Source: an uncultured Erysipelotrichaceae bacterium (GTDB taxonomy: Bacteria > Bacillota_I > Bacilli_A > Erysipelotrichales > Erysipelotrichaceae). From it: DNA of 42,133 nt. Made by a program: the position numbers and the translations under genes. The notes beneath the pieces were generated by a model. It saw only the letters and a list, made by a program, of their open reading frames with translations, was not told the DNA's origin and ran no database searches. The stretch is taken from assembly GCA_944327135.1 (NCBI GenBank), contig CALVGQ010000058.1:1-42133 (forward strand), written 5' to 3'. This document shows, piece after piece, positions 1 to 9,672 of the stretch (position 1 is the stretch's first letter; every line of letters starts with the position of its first letter).

Positions 1-45
1 ACATGGATTTTCAGTCCATTGCTCTACCAACTGAGCTACAGAACC
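1..45 (-). tRNA. tRNA-Phe (GAA), 3' part cut by the window edge
   Basis: The 5' acceptor strand, D arm and anticodon arm are present on the minus strand. The anticodon loop reads CTGAAAA, giving GAA for phenylalanine. The T arm and 3' end lie outside the window. It is the last visible gene of the seven-tRNA transcription unit that starts with tRNA-Arg. Confidence 0.9.
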
Positions 46-47
46 AT

Positions 48-124
<77 letters not shown>

Positions 125-150
125 ATATTTGTGAATCATCGATTTTTTTA

Positions 151-241
151 TGGCGGAGGAACTGGGATTCGAACCCAGGCGCCAGTTTCCCGACCTACCG
201 GTTTTCAAGACCGGACCCTTCAACCACTTGGGTATTCCTCC
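151..241 (-). tRNA. tRNA-Ser (TGA)
   Basis: A 91-nt class II tRNA with a long variable arm. The anticodon loop CTTGAAA gives TGA, and the T stem CTGGG/CCCAG is fully paired. CCA is encoded. It lies between tRNA-Ile2 and tRNA-fMet in the same unit. Confidence 0.95.
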
Positions 242-246
242 ATCTT

Positions 247-323
247 TGGTGGACCCTGTAGGACTCGAACCTACGACCAGCCGGTTATGAGCCGGCAGCT
301 CTAACCAACTGAGCTAAGGGTCC
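247..323 (-). tRNA. tRNA-Ile2 (CAT, lysidine type)
   Basis: The anticodon is CAT, but the body (acceptor GGACCCT, D arm AGCTCAGTTGGTTAGAGC, anticodon stem GCCGG/CCGGC) resembles the Bacillota minor isoleucine tRNA rather than either methionine tRNA. If so, C34 must be converted to lysidine by TilS, which is not in this window. The T stem GTAGG/CCTAC pairs fully; CCA is encoded. Confidence 0.85.
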
Positions 324-346
324 GACTGATCCTTACGAGTTTTAAA

Positions 347-423
347 TGGTAGCGAGGGTGGGACTCGAACCCACGACCTTCCGGGTATGAACCGAACGCT
401 CTAGCCAGCTAAGCTACCTCGCC
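347..423 (-). tRNA. Elongator tRNA-Met (CAT)
   Basis: Anticodon loop TTCATAC gives CAT. The acceptor GGCGAGG pairs 1:72 normally, unlike the initiator at 48-124, and the body matches the elongator methionine type of Bacillota. The T stem GTGGG/CCCAC is fully paired; CCA is encoded. Confidence 0.9.
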
Positions 424-438
424 ATTTTAACTTTAGAA

Positions 439-515
439 TGGTCGGGATGACAGGATTTGAACCTGCGACACCTTGATCCCAAATCAAGTACTCTACCAAG
501 CTGAGCTACATCCCG
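439..515 (-). tRNA. tRNA-Pro (TGG)
   Basis: Anticodon loop TTTGGGA gives TGG. Acceptor CGGGATG pairs with CATCCCG; the T stem GCAGG/CCTGT closes with one G:U pair. CCA is encoded. Second gene of the unit after tRNA-Arg. Confidence 0.95.
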
Positions 516-523
516 ATAATAAA

Positions 524-600
524 TGGCGCGCCCAGTAGGACTTGAACCCGCAACCTTTTGATCCGTAGTCAAACGCTCTATCCAGTTGAGCTATGGGCGC
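524..600 (-). tRNA. tRNA-Arg (ACG)
   Basis: Anticodon loop CTACGGA gives ACG, whose A34 is normally deaminated to inosine by TadA. First gene of the seven-tRNA unit, 25 nt downstream of a good promoter. Odd: the T stem is GCGGG/CCTAC, with a C:A opposition at 50:64 and a G:U at 51:63. The 3' strand CCTAC is the same as in the neighbouring tRNA-Ile2, where it pairs perfectly. Confidence 0.94.
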
Positions 601-625
601 ACATTCACTTTAACAGTGCTATATA

Positions 626-654
626 ATAATAGCAAAACCCGCTTTAAAATGCAA
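626..654 (-). promoter_or_regulatory. Promoter of the Arg-Pro-Met-Ile2-Ser-fMet-Phe tRNA unit
   Basis: On the minus strand a -35 TTGCAT (649-654) and a -10 TATTAT (626-631) are separated by 17 nt. Transcription would begin near 619, just upstream of tRNA-Arg. Confidence 0.75.
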
Positions 655-707
655 CACTTATTTTTTCATTTTTTCGGGATTTCTTTCACGTCCAAATAAA
701 GAAAAGA

Positions 708-794
708 TGGTGGGGCTAATGGGACTTGAACCCATACGAGGTTGCCCTCACCGGATTTTAAGTCCGATGCGTCTGCCGATTCCGCCATAACCCC
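708..794 (-). tRNA. tRNA-Leu (TAA)
   Basis: An 87-nt class II tRNA. Anticodon loop CTTAAAA gives TAA; the acceptor GGGGTTA pairs with TAGCCCC, the T stem ATGGG/CCCAT is intact and CCA is encoded. I see no strong terminator between it and the next tRNA unit, so read-through is possible. Confidence 0.95.
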
Positions 795-824
795 ACATTT
801 CCTTTGTCCATTTCGGACTTAGTT

Positions 825-853
825 ATTTTATCATTGATTAACATTAAAAACAA
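825..853 (-). promoter_or_regulatory. Promoter of tRNA-Leu
   Basis: Minus-strand -35 TTGTTT (848-853) and -10 TAAAAT (825-830) with a 17-nt spacer. TGA before the -10 makes it an extended -10 element. Confidence 0.6.
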
Positions 854-937
854 GTCCTCGTTCACGAAAAGTCCGTCGCTGCTGAGTATTTTACAACCAT
901 CTTTTTCCTTAATTCATCGACAGGTCCCTGATTTCAT

Positions 938-970
938 AAAAAAAACGAGATTTTTTTATCCCGTTTTTTT
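938..970 (-). terminator. Terminator after tRNA-Cys
   Basis: On the minus strand ACGGGA and TCTCGT form a six-pair stem with one wobble around an A-rich loop, followed by eight T. Placed 8 nt beyond the tRNA-Cys 3' end. The plus strand also has a T run, so it could work both ways. Confidence 0.65.
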
Positions 971-977
971 ATTCCAA

Positions 978-1051
978 TGGAGGTTCCTGCCGGATTTGAA
1001 CCGGCGATCACAGAGTTGCAGTCTATTGCCTTACCACTTGGCTAAGGAACC
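978..1051 (-). tRNA. tRNA-Cys (GCA)
   Basis: A 74-nt tRNA with anticodon loop CTGCAAC (GCA), a fully paired T stem GCCGG/CCGGC and encoded CCA. It has its own promoter and terminator, so it is a single-gene unit directly downstream of gatB. Confidence 0.95.
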
Positions 1052-1066
1052 GTTCGTTGCTTTCTT

Positions 1067-1094
1067 ATTATACCAAATCATCTGGACATTGCAA
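1067..1094 (-). promoter_or_regulatory. Promoter of tRNA-Cys
   Basis: Minus-strand -35 TTGCAA (1089-1094) and consensus -10 TATAAT (1067-1072) with a 16-nt spacer and an extended -10 TGG. The -35 directly abuts the T run of the gatB terminator. Confidence 0.75.
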
Positions 1095-1121
1095 CAAAAA
1101 AATCCACTTTCGTGGATTTTT
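1095..1121 (-). terminator. Terminator of the ligA-camS-gatCAB operon
   Basis: Minus-strand stem ATCCAC/GTGGAT with the tetraloop GAAA and flanking A/T pairs, then a run of seven T. It lies just past the gatB stop codon. Confidence 0.85.
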
Positions 1122-1125
1122 CACT

Positions 1126-2550
1126 TTATCGTTTTTTCAATTCTTCCAAAATCAACTGATTCGTCATGGCTGGATTGGCCTGGCCCTTTGACTTTTTCAT
1201 AACTTGACCAACCAAAAAGCCCACAGCCCGATCTTTTCCATTTTTAAAATCTGCAATCGACTGCGGCTGTTCATTCAGCACCTCTTCAATGAGCGCCAAA
1301 AGAGCATTGGAATCACTCATCTGCTTCATGCCTTTTGCCTCCGCAAGCACTTTAGGATTCTTGCCTTCTGCCACTTCTGGGAAAATTTCCTTCGCTTGCT
1401 TGCTGGAGAGTTCTCCTGAAGCGATCATATTGATCATCTGTGCCACATCTTCCGGTCGGCAAGCCGTTGTTTCGATCGTTTCATTTTTCTTCGTCAGGAT
1501 AGCCTGCAAATCGGTAATGCAGTAATTGGCCGCCATTTTGGCCTCTTTCGTTGAGGTCATGACCTTTTCGTAGAACTCCGAAAGGGCTTTGTTTGAGACC
1601 AGCACATTGGCATCATAATCACTAAGCTTATATTCTTCACGATACCGTTTGCGGCGCTGATCCGGCAATTCGGGAAGCTCTTGCTGAATCTTCTGAATCC
1701 ATTCTGCATCCAAACAGATCGGGAAAATATTAGGCTCCGGAAAATACTTGTAATCGACTGCACCTTCTTTTTTCCGCATGCTGATCGTTGTTTTGGTTGC
1801 CTCATCAAACCGGCGTGTCTCCTGGACCACGGCTTCATTATGATCCAGCAGATCACTTTGCCGCTCGATCTCATAGTCGATCGCCCGTTGAACATTGCTG
1901 ATCGAATTCAGATTCTTGATTTCGGTCTTGACCCCATAAACCGCACTGCCCGCCGGTTTTAAAGATATATTAACATCACAGCGCATTGAACCTTCTTCCA
2001 TTTTGACATCCGAAACACCAAGATAGAACAAAATTTCCTGCAGCTTTGCCACATACGCTGCCGCTTCTTTTCCACTTGTCATATCCGGTTCAGAAACGAT
2101 CTCTACCAACGGTGTTCCAGCCCGGTTATAATCGATCAAAGTCTCATCATCCAAATGAAACTGCTTTGCTGTATCTTCCTCCATATGCAGCCGATTGATT
2201 CGGATCTTCTTCTTCCCTGTTTCCGTTTCGATCTCGACCCAGCCATCGCGGCCAATTGGATGAAATTGCTGAGTGATTTGAAATCCCTTTGGAAGATCAG
2301 TGTAATAATAATTCTTTCGGTCAAACTTAACTACCGGATCAATCGTCAGATTCAGAGCCGTACAAGCCATGATCGCCGAACGTACAGCCGCTTTGTTTAC
2401 GCAGGGCAATGTCCCTGGATGTCCCAGATCAATTTCGTTGGTGCAGCTGTTAGCGCTTTGACCAAATGAGGTCGGAGCACCAGAAAACATCTTGGTCTTC
2501 GTCTTTAATTCGCAATGAATTTCAATTCCGATGACAACATCGTAATTCAT
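1126..2550 (-). CDS. gatB: Asp-tRNA(Asn)/Glu-tRNA(Gln) amidotransferase subunit B
   Basis: GatB recognises misacylated Glu-tRNA(Gln) or Asp-tRNA(Asn) and activates the acyl group for transamidation in the cytoplasmic GatCAB complex. At 474 residues the length is normal. The N-terminus carries the family's VIGIEIHCEL and LGHPGTLPCVN stretches, then the YYYTDLPKGFQITQ motif of the kinase/cradle domain; the C-terminus is a helical YqeY-like tail with KSKGQANP. The start overlaps the gatA stop by 4 nt, implying translational coupling. Last gene of the operon, followed by a terminator. Confidence 0.97.
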   Translation of the reverse strand: MNYDVVIGIEIHCELKTKTKMFSGAPTSFGQSANSCTNEIDLGHPGTLPCVNKAAVRSAIMACTALNLTIDPVVKFDRKNYYYTDLPKGFQITQQFHPIGRDGWVEIETETGKKKIRINRLHMEEDTAKQFHLDDETLIDYNRAGTPLVEIVSEPDMTSGKEAAAYVAKLQEILFYLGVSDVKMEEGSMRCDVNISLKPAGSAVYGVKTEIKNLNSISNVQRAIDYEIERQSDLLDHNEAVVQETRRFDEATKTTISMRKKEGAVDYKYFPEPNIFPICLDAEWIQKIQQELPELPDQRRKRYREEYKLSDYDANVLVSNKALSEFYEKVMTSTKEAKMAANYCITDLQAILTKKNETIETTACRPEDVAQMINMIASGELSSKQAKEIFPEVAEGKNPKVLAEAKGMKQMSDSNALLALIEEVLNEQPQSIADFKNGKDRAVGFLVGQVMKKSKGQANPAMTNQLILEELKKR

Positions 2551-3971
2551 TCAGCCATCTCCTTTCCGGCATCTTTTAATCCTGTTCCTTCTTCAATCGC
2601 TAAACAAAGATTCAACAGATTTCCTTCATCAAAAGCCTTGGCCGTCAAATTCACGCCCACCGGCATCCCCTCGACCATGCCCATCGGCACCGTACAGCTT
2701 GGATAACCAGTAAAGTTCCCCAGCACCATGAAATTCTCTGCAATCAAATAACCGTCTGTCAGCTGATCCCGAGAAACATCGTCCAACTTCGGCGCACCAC
2801 AGCGTGAAGCCGGTGCAATCAATACGTCTGCCTCATCCAGAACCCGTTTGACCTCATCGACAATCAAACGGCGCACACGCTGTGCCTGACGGAAAAGTTT
2901 TTCCTGATTTTCTACAAACAAACCATAGCTGCCAATGACAAAGCGTTTTCGGATCAAAGAACCAAATCCTGCGGTCCGGCTGTGAATCATGATCTCCTCT
3001 GCCGTATCCCCTTGTTGCTGGACACCAAAACGAATCCCATCCAAATTGGAATGATTCGCTGTCGCTTCGCAGTTTGCAATCAGATAATAGGTTGGAAGCA
3101 TCGCTTTCAACAGCTTTTCATCCAGCGTCACTTCCACGATTTCCGCGCCCTTCTTTTTCAGATCTTCCAGCACCTTTTGAAACAAGGCCATCGTTTCCGG
3201 CTGATCGATCGCATCCGTTACATTTTTCAGCACCGCCACTTTTTTCCCGCGAATATCTTTGTTCAAAGCTTCCCGATAATGCGGCACCGGACGAAAACTG
3301 CTGGTCATATCTCGATCATCCCGACCAGCCAGCACTTCCAGCGCGATCGCCGCGTCCTCAACCGAACGGGTAAAATAACCAACATGATCTAAACTGGAGG
3401 CATACGGAATAATGCCATAGCGAGAAATCCGGCCATACGTTGGTTTCATTCCTACAACGCCGCAAAAACTAGCTGGCTTTCGGACACTGTCTCCAGTATC
3501 CGATCCAATTGCCAAAGGAACGATTTTAGCTGCGACCAGCGCAGCACTTCCTCCCGAGCTGCCGCCAGCCATCCGGCTTGGATCATACGGATTATGAACC
3601 GGGCCGGTTGCCGCCGTCAGGTTGGTTCCTCCCATCGCCAGCTCATCCATCGAAGCCTTCGCAAGGATCACCGCCCCAGCAGCTTTCAGCTTGTCCACAA
3701 TATGGGCATTGTAGATCGGCACATAATTGTCCAAGATCCGGCTGGAAGCCGTTGTCCGGATTCCCTGTGTACATACATTATCCTTCAAAACAACCGGCAC
3801 GCCATACAACAATCCTTGCGGCTGATCTTCTAAAGCATCCAACTGCTCCTTGGGATCGATCAGCGTCACGACCGCATTCAAAACCTTCTGACTGGCCTGC
3901 GCTTTTTCATAAGCCGTTTCAGCAAATTGCCGATTTAAGCCCTCCGTCTTTCGCATTTCCTGAATCGTCAT
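2547..3971 (-). CDS. gatA: Asp-tRNA(Asn)/Glu-tRNA(Gln) amidotransferase subunit A
   Basis: GatA is the glutaminase subunit of GatCAB and supplies ammonia to GatB. The 474-residue amidase-signature protein shows the Ser-cisSer-Lys triad expected for the family: Lys63 (in VVLKDNV), Ser138 (in AGGSSGGS) and Ser162. Odd: the nucleophile motif reads DTGDSVR where most GatA proteins have DTGGSIR, so Asp161 replaces Gly next to the nucleophile. I recall the same variant in Mollicutes GatA, so it is probably lineage-typical rather than inactivating. The start lies one nt after the gatC stop codon. Confidence 0.97.
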   Translation of the reverse strand: MTIQEMRKTEGLNRQFAETAYEKAQASQKVLNAVVTLIDPKEQLDALEDQPQGLLYGVPVVLKDNVCTQGIRTTASSRILDNYVPIYNAHIVDKLKAAGAVILAKASMDELAMGGTNLTAATGPVHNPYDPSRMAGGSSGGSAALVAAKIVPLAIGSDTGDSVRKPASFCGVVGMKPTYGRISRYGIIPYASSLDHVGYFTRSVEDAAIALEVLAGRDDRDMTSSFRPVPHYREALNKDIRGKKVAVLKNVTDAIDQPETMALFQKVLEDLKKKGAEIVEVTLDEKLLKAMLPTYYLIANCEATANHSNLDGIRFGVQQQGDTAEEIMIHSRTAGFGSLIRKRFVIGSYGLFVENQEKLFRQAQRVRRLIVDEVKRVLDEADVLIAPASRCGAPKLDDVSRDQLTDGYLIAENFMVLGNFTGYPSCTVPMGMVEGMPVGVNLTAKAFDEGNLLNLCLAIEEGTGLKDAGKEMAE

Positions 3972-3972
3972 C

Positions 3973-4266
3973 TTATTTCACCACCCTTGGCACGACAAAA
4001 TGTCCCTGCTTTGCTTTTGGCGCATTCACCAGCGCCTCTTTTTGAGAAATCACATGACTGATTTCATCTTCCCGAAGGAAGGCCGTTTCTTCTTCAAATG
4101 GATAGATCATTTCTTCAACTCCGGTCGTATCGATGGCTTCCAGCAGCGCCAGCTGACGCGTCAGTGTCTCAAATTCCTGCACAATATCCTCTGCTTCCTC
4201 CTCACTGAGATCAAACATCAGATTATGCGCCAGTTTTTTAAAATAAGCTGCATCTTTTCTTTCCAT
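3973..4266 (-). CDS. gatC: Asp-tRNA(Asn)/Glu-tRNA(Gln) amidotransferase subunit C
   Basis: GatC is the small subunit that wraps around and stabilises the GatA-GatB pair. The 97-residue protein has the typical start with two helices (KLAHNLMFDLSEEEAEDI) and a C-terminal extended part ending in VVPRVVK, normal for the family. An AAGGAG site lies just upstream of the ATG. The gene sits 13 nt after the camS-like gene and 1 nt before gatA. Confidence 0.95.
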   Translation of the reverse strand: MERKDAAYFKKLAHNLMFDLSEEEAEDIVQEFETLTRQLALLEAIDTTGVEEMIYPFEEETAFLREDEISHVISQKEALVNAPKAKQGHFVVPRVVK

Positions 4267-4279
4267 ATCTTTCTCCTTC

Positions 4280-7367
<3,088 letters not shown>

Positions 7368-7369
7368 TT

Positions 7370-7375
7370 ATTATA
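7370..7375 (-). promoter_or_regulatory. -10 element of the ligA operon promoter
   Basis: TATAAT preceded by TGC (extended -10) lies 24 nt upstream of the ligA ATG. No good -35 is visible at the normal distance, as is common for extended -10 promoters. No other promoter was seen within the five genes that follow. Confidence 0.6.
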
Positions 7376-7438
7376 GCACACAAACCCTTCGATCGCGTGG
7401 TAACCTTTCCCCTTTTTTCCTGGTCTGTTACAGAAGCC

Positions 7439-7466
7439 TTCCCATTTCTTCAAAAACCTTTATAAT
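7439..7466 (+). promoter_or_regulatory. Promoter of brnQ
   Basis: -35 TTCCCA (7439-7444) and consensus -10 TATAAT (7461-7466), spacer 16 nt. GGAG at 7498-7501 serves the ATG at 7507. The leader is short, with no room for a T-box. Confidence 0.6.
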
Positions 7467-7506
7467 AATATAAAAATCGCCTTCAAAAAAGGCAAAAGGA
7501 GTTACG

Positions 7507-8838
7507 ATGAAGTTATCCAAACAGAATTTGATTTTATTAAGCTTTATGCTCTTTTCCATGTTTTTCGGAGCAGGCAACCTGATCTTTCCGCCTTTTGAAG
7601 GACATCAGGCCGGCCTTCTTTGGCTGATCGGAATGCTTGGTTTTCTTGTTACTGCTGTTGGATTCCCGATTTTAGGAATTGCCGTCATTGCCCGCTTCAA
7701 CGGGTTGAAGCCCTTGGCCGATCAGGTGCATCCACGCTTCAGCCTGATTTTTACGCTTTTGGTCTATTTATCGATTGGACCGCTTCTGGCCATTCCAAGA
7801 GCAGCCACTTTGCCTTATGAAATGTCCATTGCGCCCTATCTCTCGCCTCAAACCATTCAGCTGGGGCTGCTTCTTTTCTCATTGGTTTTTTTCGGTCTTT
7901 CTTGGTTTCTTTCCCGCAACCCCTCTAAATTGATCCTTTTTCTTGGCAAGATCCTTACGCCAATCTTGCTGCTGCTGATCCTTGCTGTCTTTGTTGCCGG
8001 TCTGATCCACCCTTTGGGAGAAATGGCCCCTGCGATCCGCAATTACGCCGCTCAGCCTTTTGCTGCAGGATTTATCGATGGCTACCTTACCATGGACACT
8101 CTGGCGGCGCTGGCCTTTGGCGGTACCATGGCCGTGGCCGTTCGCAGCTTAAACCTTACTCAGGAAAAGGAAATCGTCCGCTCCTGCATGCTGACCGGAC
8201 TGTTAGCAGGAATCCTGCTTTCCGCCATCTATCTGATGCTGGCTTATTTGGGTGCGACCGCTTCCGCTACGCCGTTAGGAGAGAACGGCGCCGTAACCTT
8301 AACTTGGATCGTCACCCAGCTTTTTGGTCAGCCTGGCATCCTTTTATTGGCCATCATCTTCTTTTTGGCCTGTCTGACAACCTGTGTTGGACTGCTGACC
8401 TCCTGCAGTGAAACCTTTCATGAAATCGCTCCTGTCCTCTCTTATCAACAATATCTGGCGATCCTGTCGATTTTTGCTGCAATCATCTCTAATTTCGGGC
8501 TCAATACGATTCTTTCCTTTTCTGTTCCGATCCTCAATCTGCTCTATCCTCTTGCGCTTGTTTTAATCGTTTTGGGGCTGTTCCACCCTGCCTATGCACA
8601 AAATCGTTTGATCTACCCTGTCACGTTGAGTGTGACTGCCATAATCACCATTTTGAACATGCTGGATCAGCAGCTTAATTTTCAAATTCCCTTTTTCACT
8701 GCCTTGATCCGACAACTCCCTTTTTATTCGCTCTCTTTAGGCTGGTGTTTGGCAGCCTGCATCACGGCAGTTTTGCTTTTCTTTGCCGGCCGGCTCTTTC
8801 GCCATTTTCGATTCATGACAAAAAAAGAAGTTCAGTGA
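7507..8838 (+). CDS. brnQ: Branched-chain amino acid:cation symporter, LIVCS family
   Basis: A 443-residue integral membrane protein with about 12 hydrophobic segments. The N-terminus (LFSMFFGAGNLIFPPFEG) is the family signature of BrnQ carriers, which import Leu, Ile and Val with Na+ or H+. Single-gene plus-strand unit with its own promoter; the stop codon lies in the loop of its terminator. It separates ligA from the sortase operon. Substrate choice among branched-chain amino acids cannot be read from sequence. Confidence 0.95.
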   Translation: MKLSKQNLILLSFMLFSMFFGAGNLIFPPFEGHQAGLLWLIGMLGFLVTAVGFPILGIAVIARFNGLKPLADQVHPRFSLIFTLLVYLSIGPLLAIPRAATLPYEMSIAPYLSPQTIQLGLLLFSLVFFGLSWFLSRNPSKLILFLGKILTPILLLLILAVFVAGLIHPLGEMAPAIRNYAAQPFAAGFIDGYLTMDTLAALAFGGTMAVAVRSLNLTQEKEIVRSCMLTGLLAGILLSAIYLMLAYLGATASATPLGENGAVTLTWIVTQLFGQPGILLLAIIFFLACLTTCVGLLTSCSETFHEIAPVLSYQQYLAILSIFAAIISNFGLNTILSFSVPILNLLYPLALVLIVLGLFHPAYAQNRLIYPVTLSVTAIITILNMLDQQLNFQIPFFTALIRQLPFYSLSLGWCLAACITAVLLFFAGRLFRHFRFMTKKEVQ

Positions 8839-8851
8839 TGAACTTCTTTTT
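8822..8851. terminator. Bidirectional terminator between brnQ and the sortase gene
   Basis: GAAGTTCA and TGAACTTC form a perfect stem around GTGA, with A and T runs on both sides. The brnQ TGA stop is in the loop region. The structure serves both converging genes. Confidence 0.9.
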
Positions 8852-8867
8852 AATAATAGAATCCCTA

Positions 8868-9623
8868 TCAAATTTGTTTGGCCACTACGATCAAACGAAG
8901 ATCCTCCCGATCACGCACACAGGTTTGCAGGGTCAGCAGATGATCTTCTTCTTTGATTTCTACTCCTGTCGAATAAAACGCCTTTTCCTGAATATGCTCC
9001 AGATAACTCATCAAGCGGTCTCCATAATCGGTATGAAAATATTCCAGATCCGGATTGCCCATTTCATAATAATAAACCACGGCAATCTCATATTTTCGGA
9101 TCTCTTCTTTCAAGGTCAGCGTAATGATCCGATTCTGAGTATAATTCGCTTCTTCTTTCAATTGATGCAGCGGGCTAAACATCGCAGTCTCATCATAATA
9201 CACATAATGTCCATATACAATCAGATTCTGATCTTCCAGGGTATTGCGATAATCCAGAAAAACCGTCCCCTGTCCGGCATAATTCCCCTCAAAATCAGTT
9301 TTCAGATATTTTTCATTATCTTCACACTGCACGACATTTTCTTGGAACAGCTGCCCAACCTGGATCATTCCGATAAAATCTCCATTGACTGCTGCCAACA
9401 TTTCCATCTGTTTCTGGCGGCGCTCATTGATCCGGTTAAAATACCCAAACGGACTTCGTTCTTCCTTCACTTTTAATAAAGGGCTCTGCAGCGCAAAAGC
9501 ATGAACGACGATCTTCTCTTGTTGAAACAGCAGCAACCCTGCCGACACTGCAAGAGCCACCAATGCAAGCAAAACGAAAACCACCGTTTTTTTCAGCCTT
9601 TTTTTTCTCCGTTTTTCGCTCAT
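8868..9623 (-). CDS. Class B sortase
   Basis: A membrane-anchored cysteine transpeptidase that joins surface proteins or pili to peptidoglycan. The 251-residue protein has a basic N-terminus, one membrane segment (about 14-33) and an extracytoplasmic catalytic domain. The triad is visible: His139 in VYGHYVYYDETAMF, Cys235 in TLQTC and Arg243 in DLRLIVVA. The long insert between strands and the VYGH/TLxTC pattern point to class B rather than A or C. It lies 49 nt downstream of a surface protein on the same strand and most likely shares its riboswitch-controlled transcript. AGGGGTG precedes the ATG. Confidence 0.93.
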   Translation of the reverse strand: MSEKRRKKRLKKTVVFVLLALVALAVSAGLLLFQQEKIVVHAFALQSPLLKVKEERSPFGYFNRINERRQKQMEMLAAVNGDFIGMIQVGQLFQENVVQCEDNEKYLKTDFEGNYAGQGTVFLDYRNTLEDQNLIVYGHYVYYDETAMFSPLHQLKEEANYTQNRIITLTLKEEIRKYEIAVVYYYEMGNPDLEYFHTDYGDRLMSYLEHIQEKAFYSTGVEIKEEDHLLTLQTCVRDREDLRLIVVAKQI

Positions 9624-9672
9624 AATTCACCCCTGAAGAAAGGAGGATGAGCAACACCCTCCTGATCCTCTT

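Noticed and set aside
804-1202. 132-residue plus-strand open frame
   Set aside because: It crosses the tRNA-Cys gene, two terminators and the gatB 3' end in the opposite sense, and has no ribosome site.
9436-9657. Open frame in register with the adhesin just past its stop (KRIRRVLLILLSSGV...)
   Set aside because: The hydrophobic stretch is only about ten residues and the rest is shadow of the sortase gene; simple read-through does not rebuild a normal sorting tail.
9630-9660. AGGAGG/CCTCCT inverted repeat between adhesin and sortase genes as a terminator
   Set aside because: The stem is six pairs with an 11-nt loop and no proper T run. At most it weakens read-through; it is not listed as a terminator.
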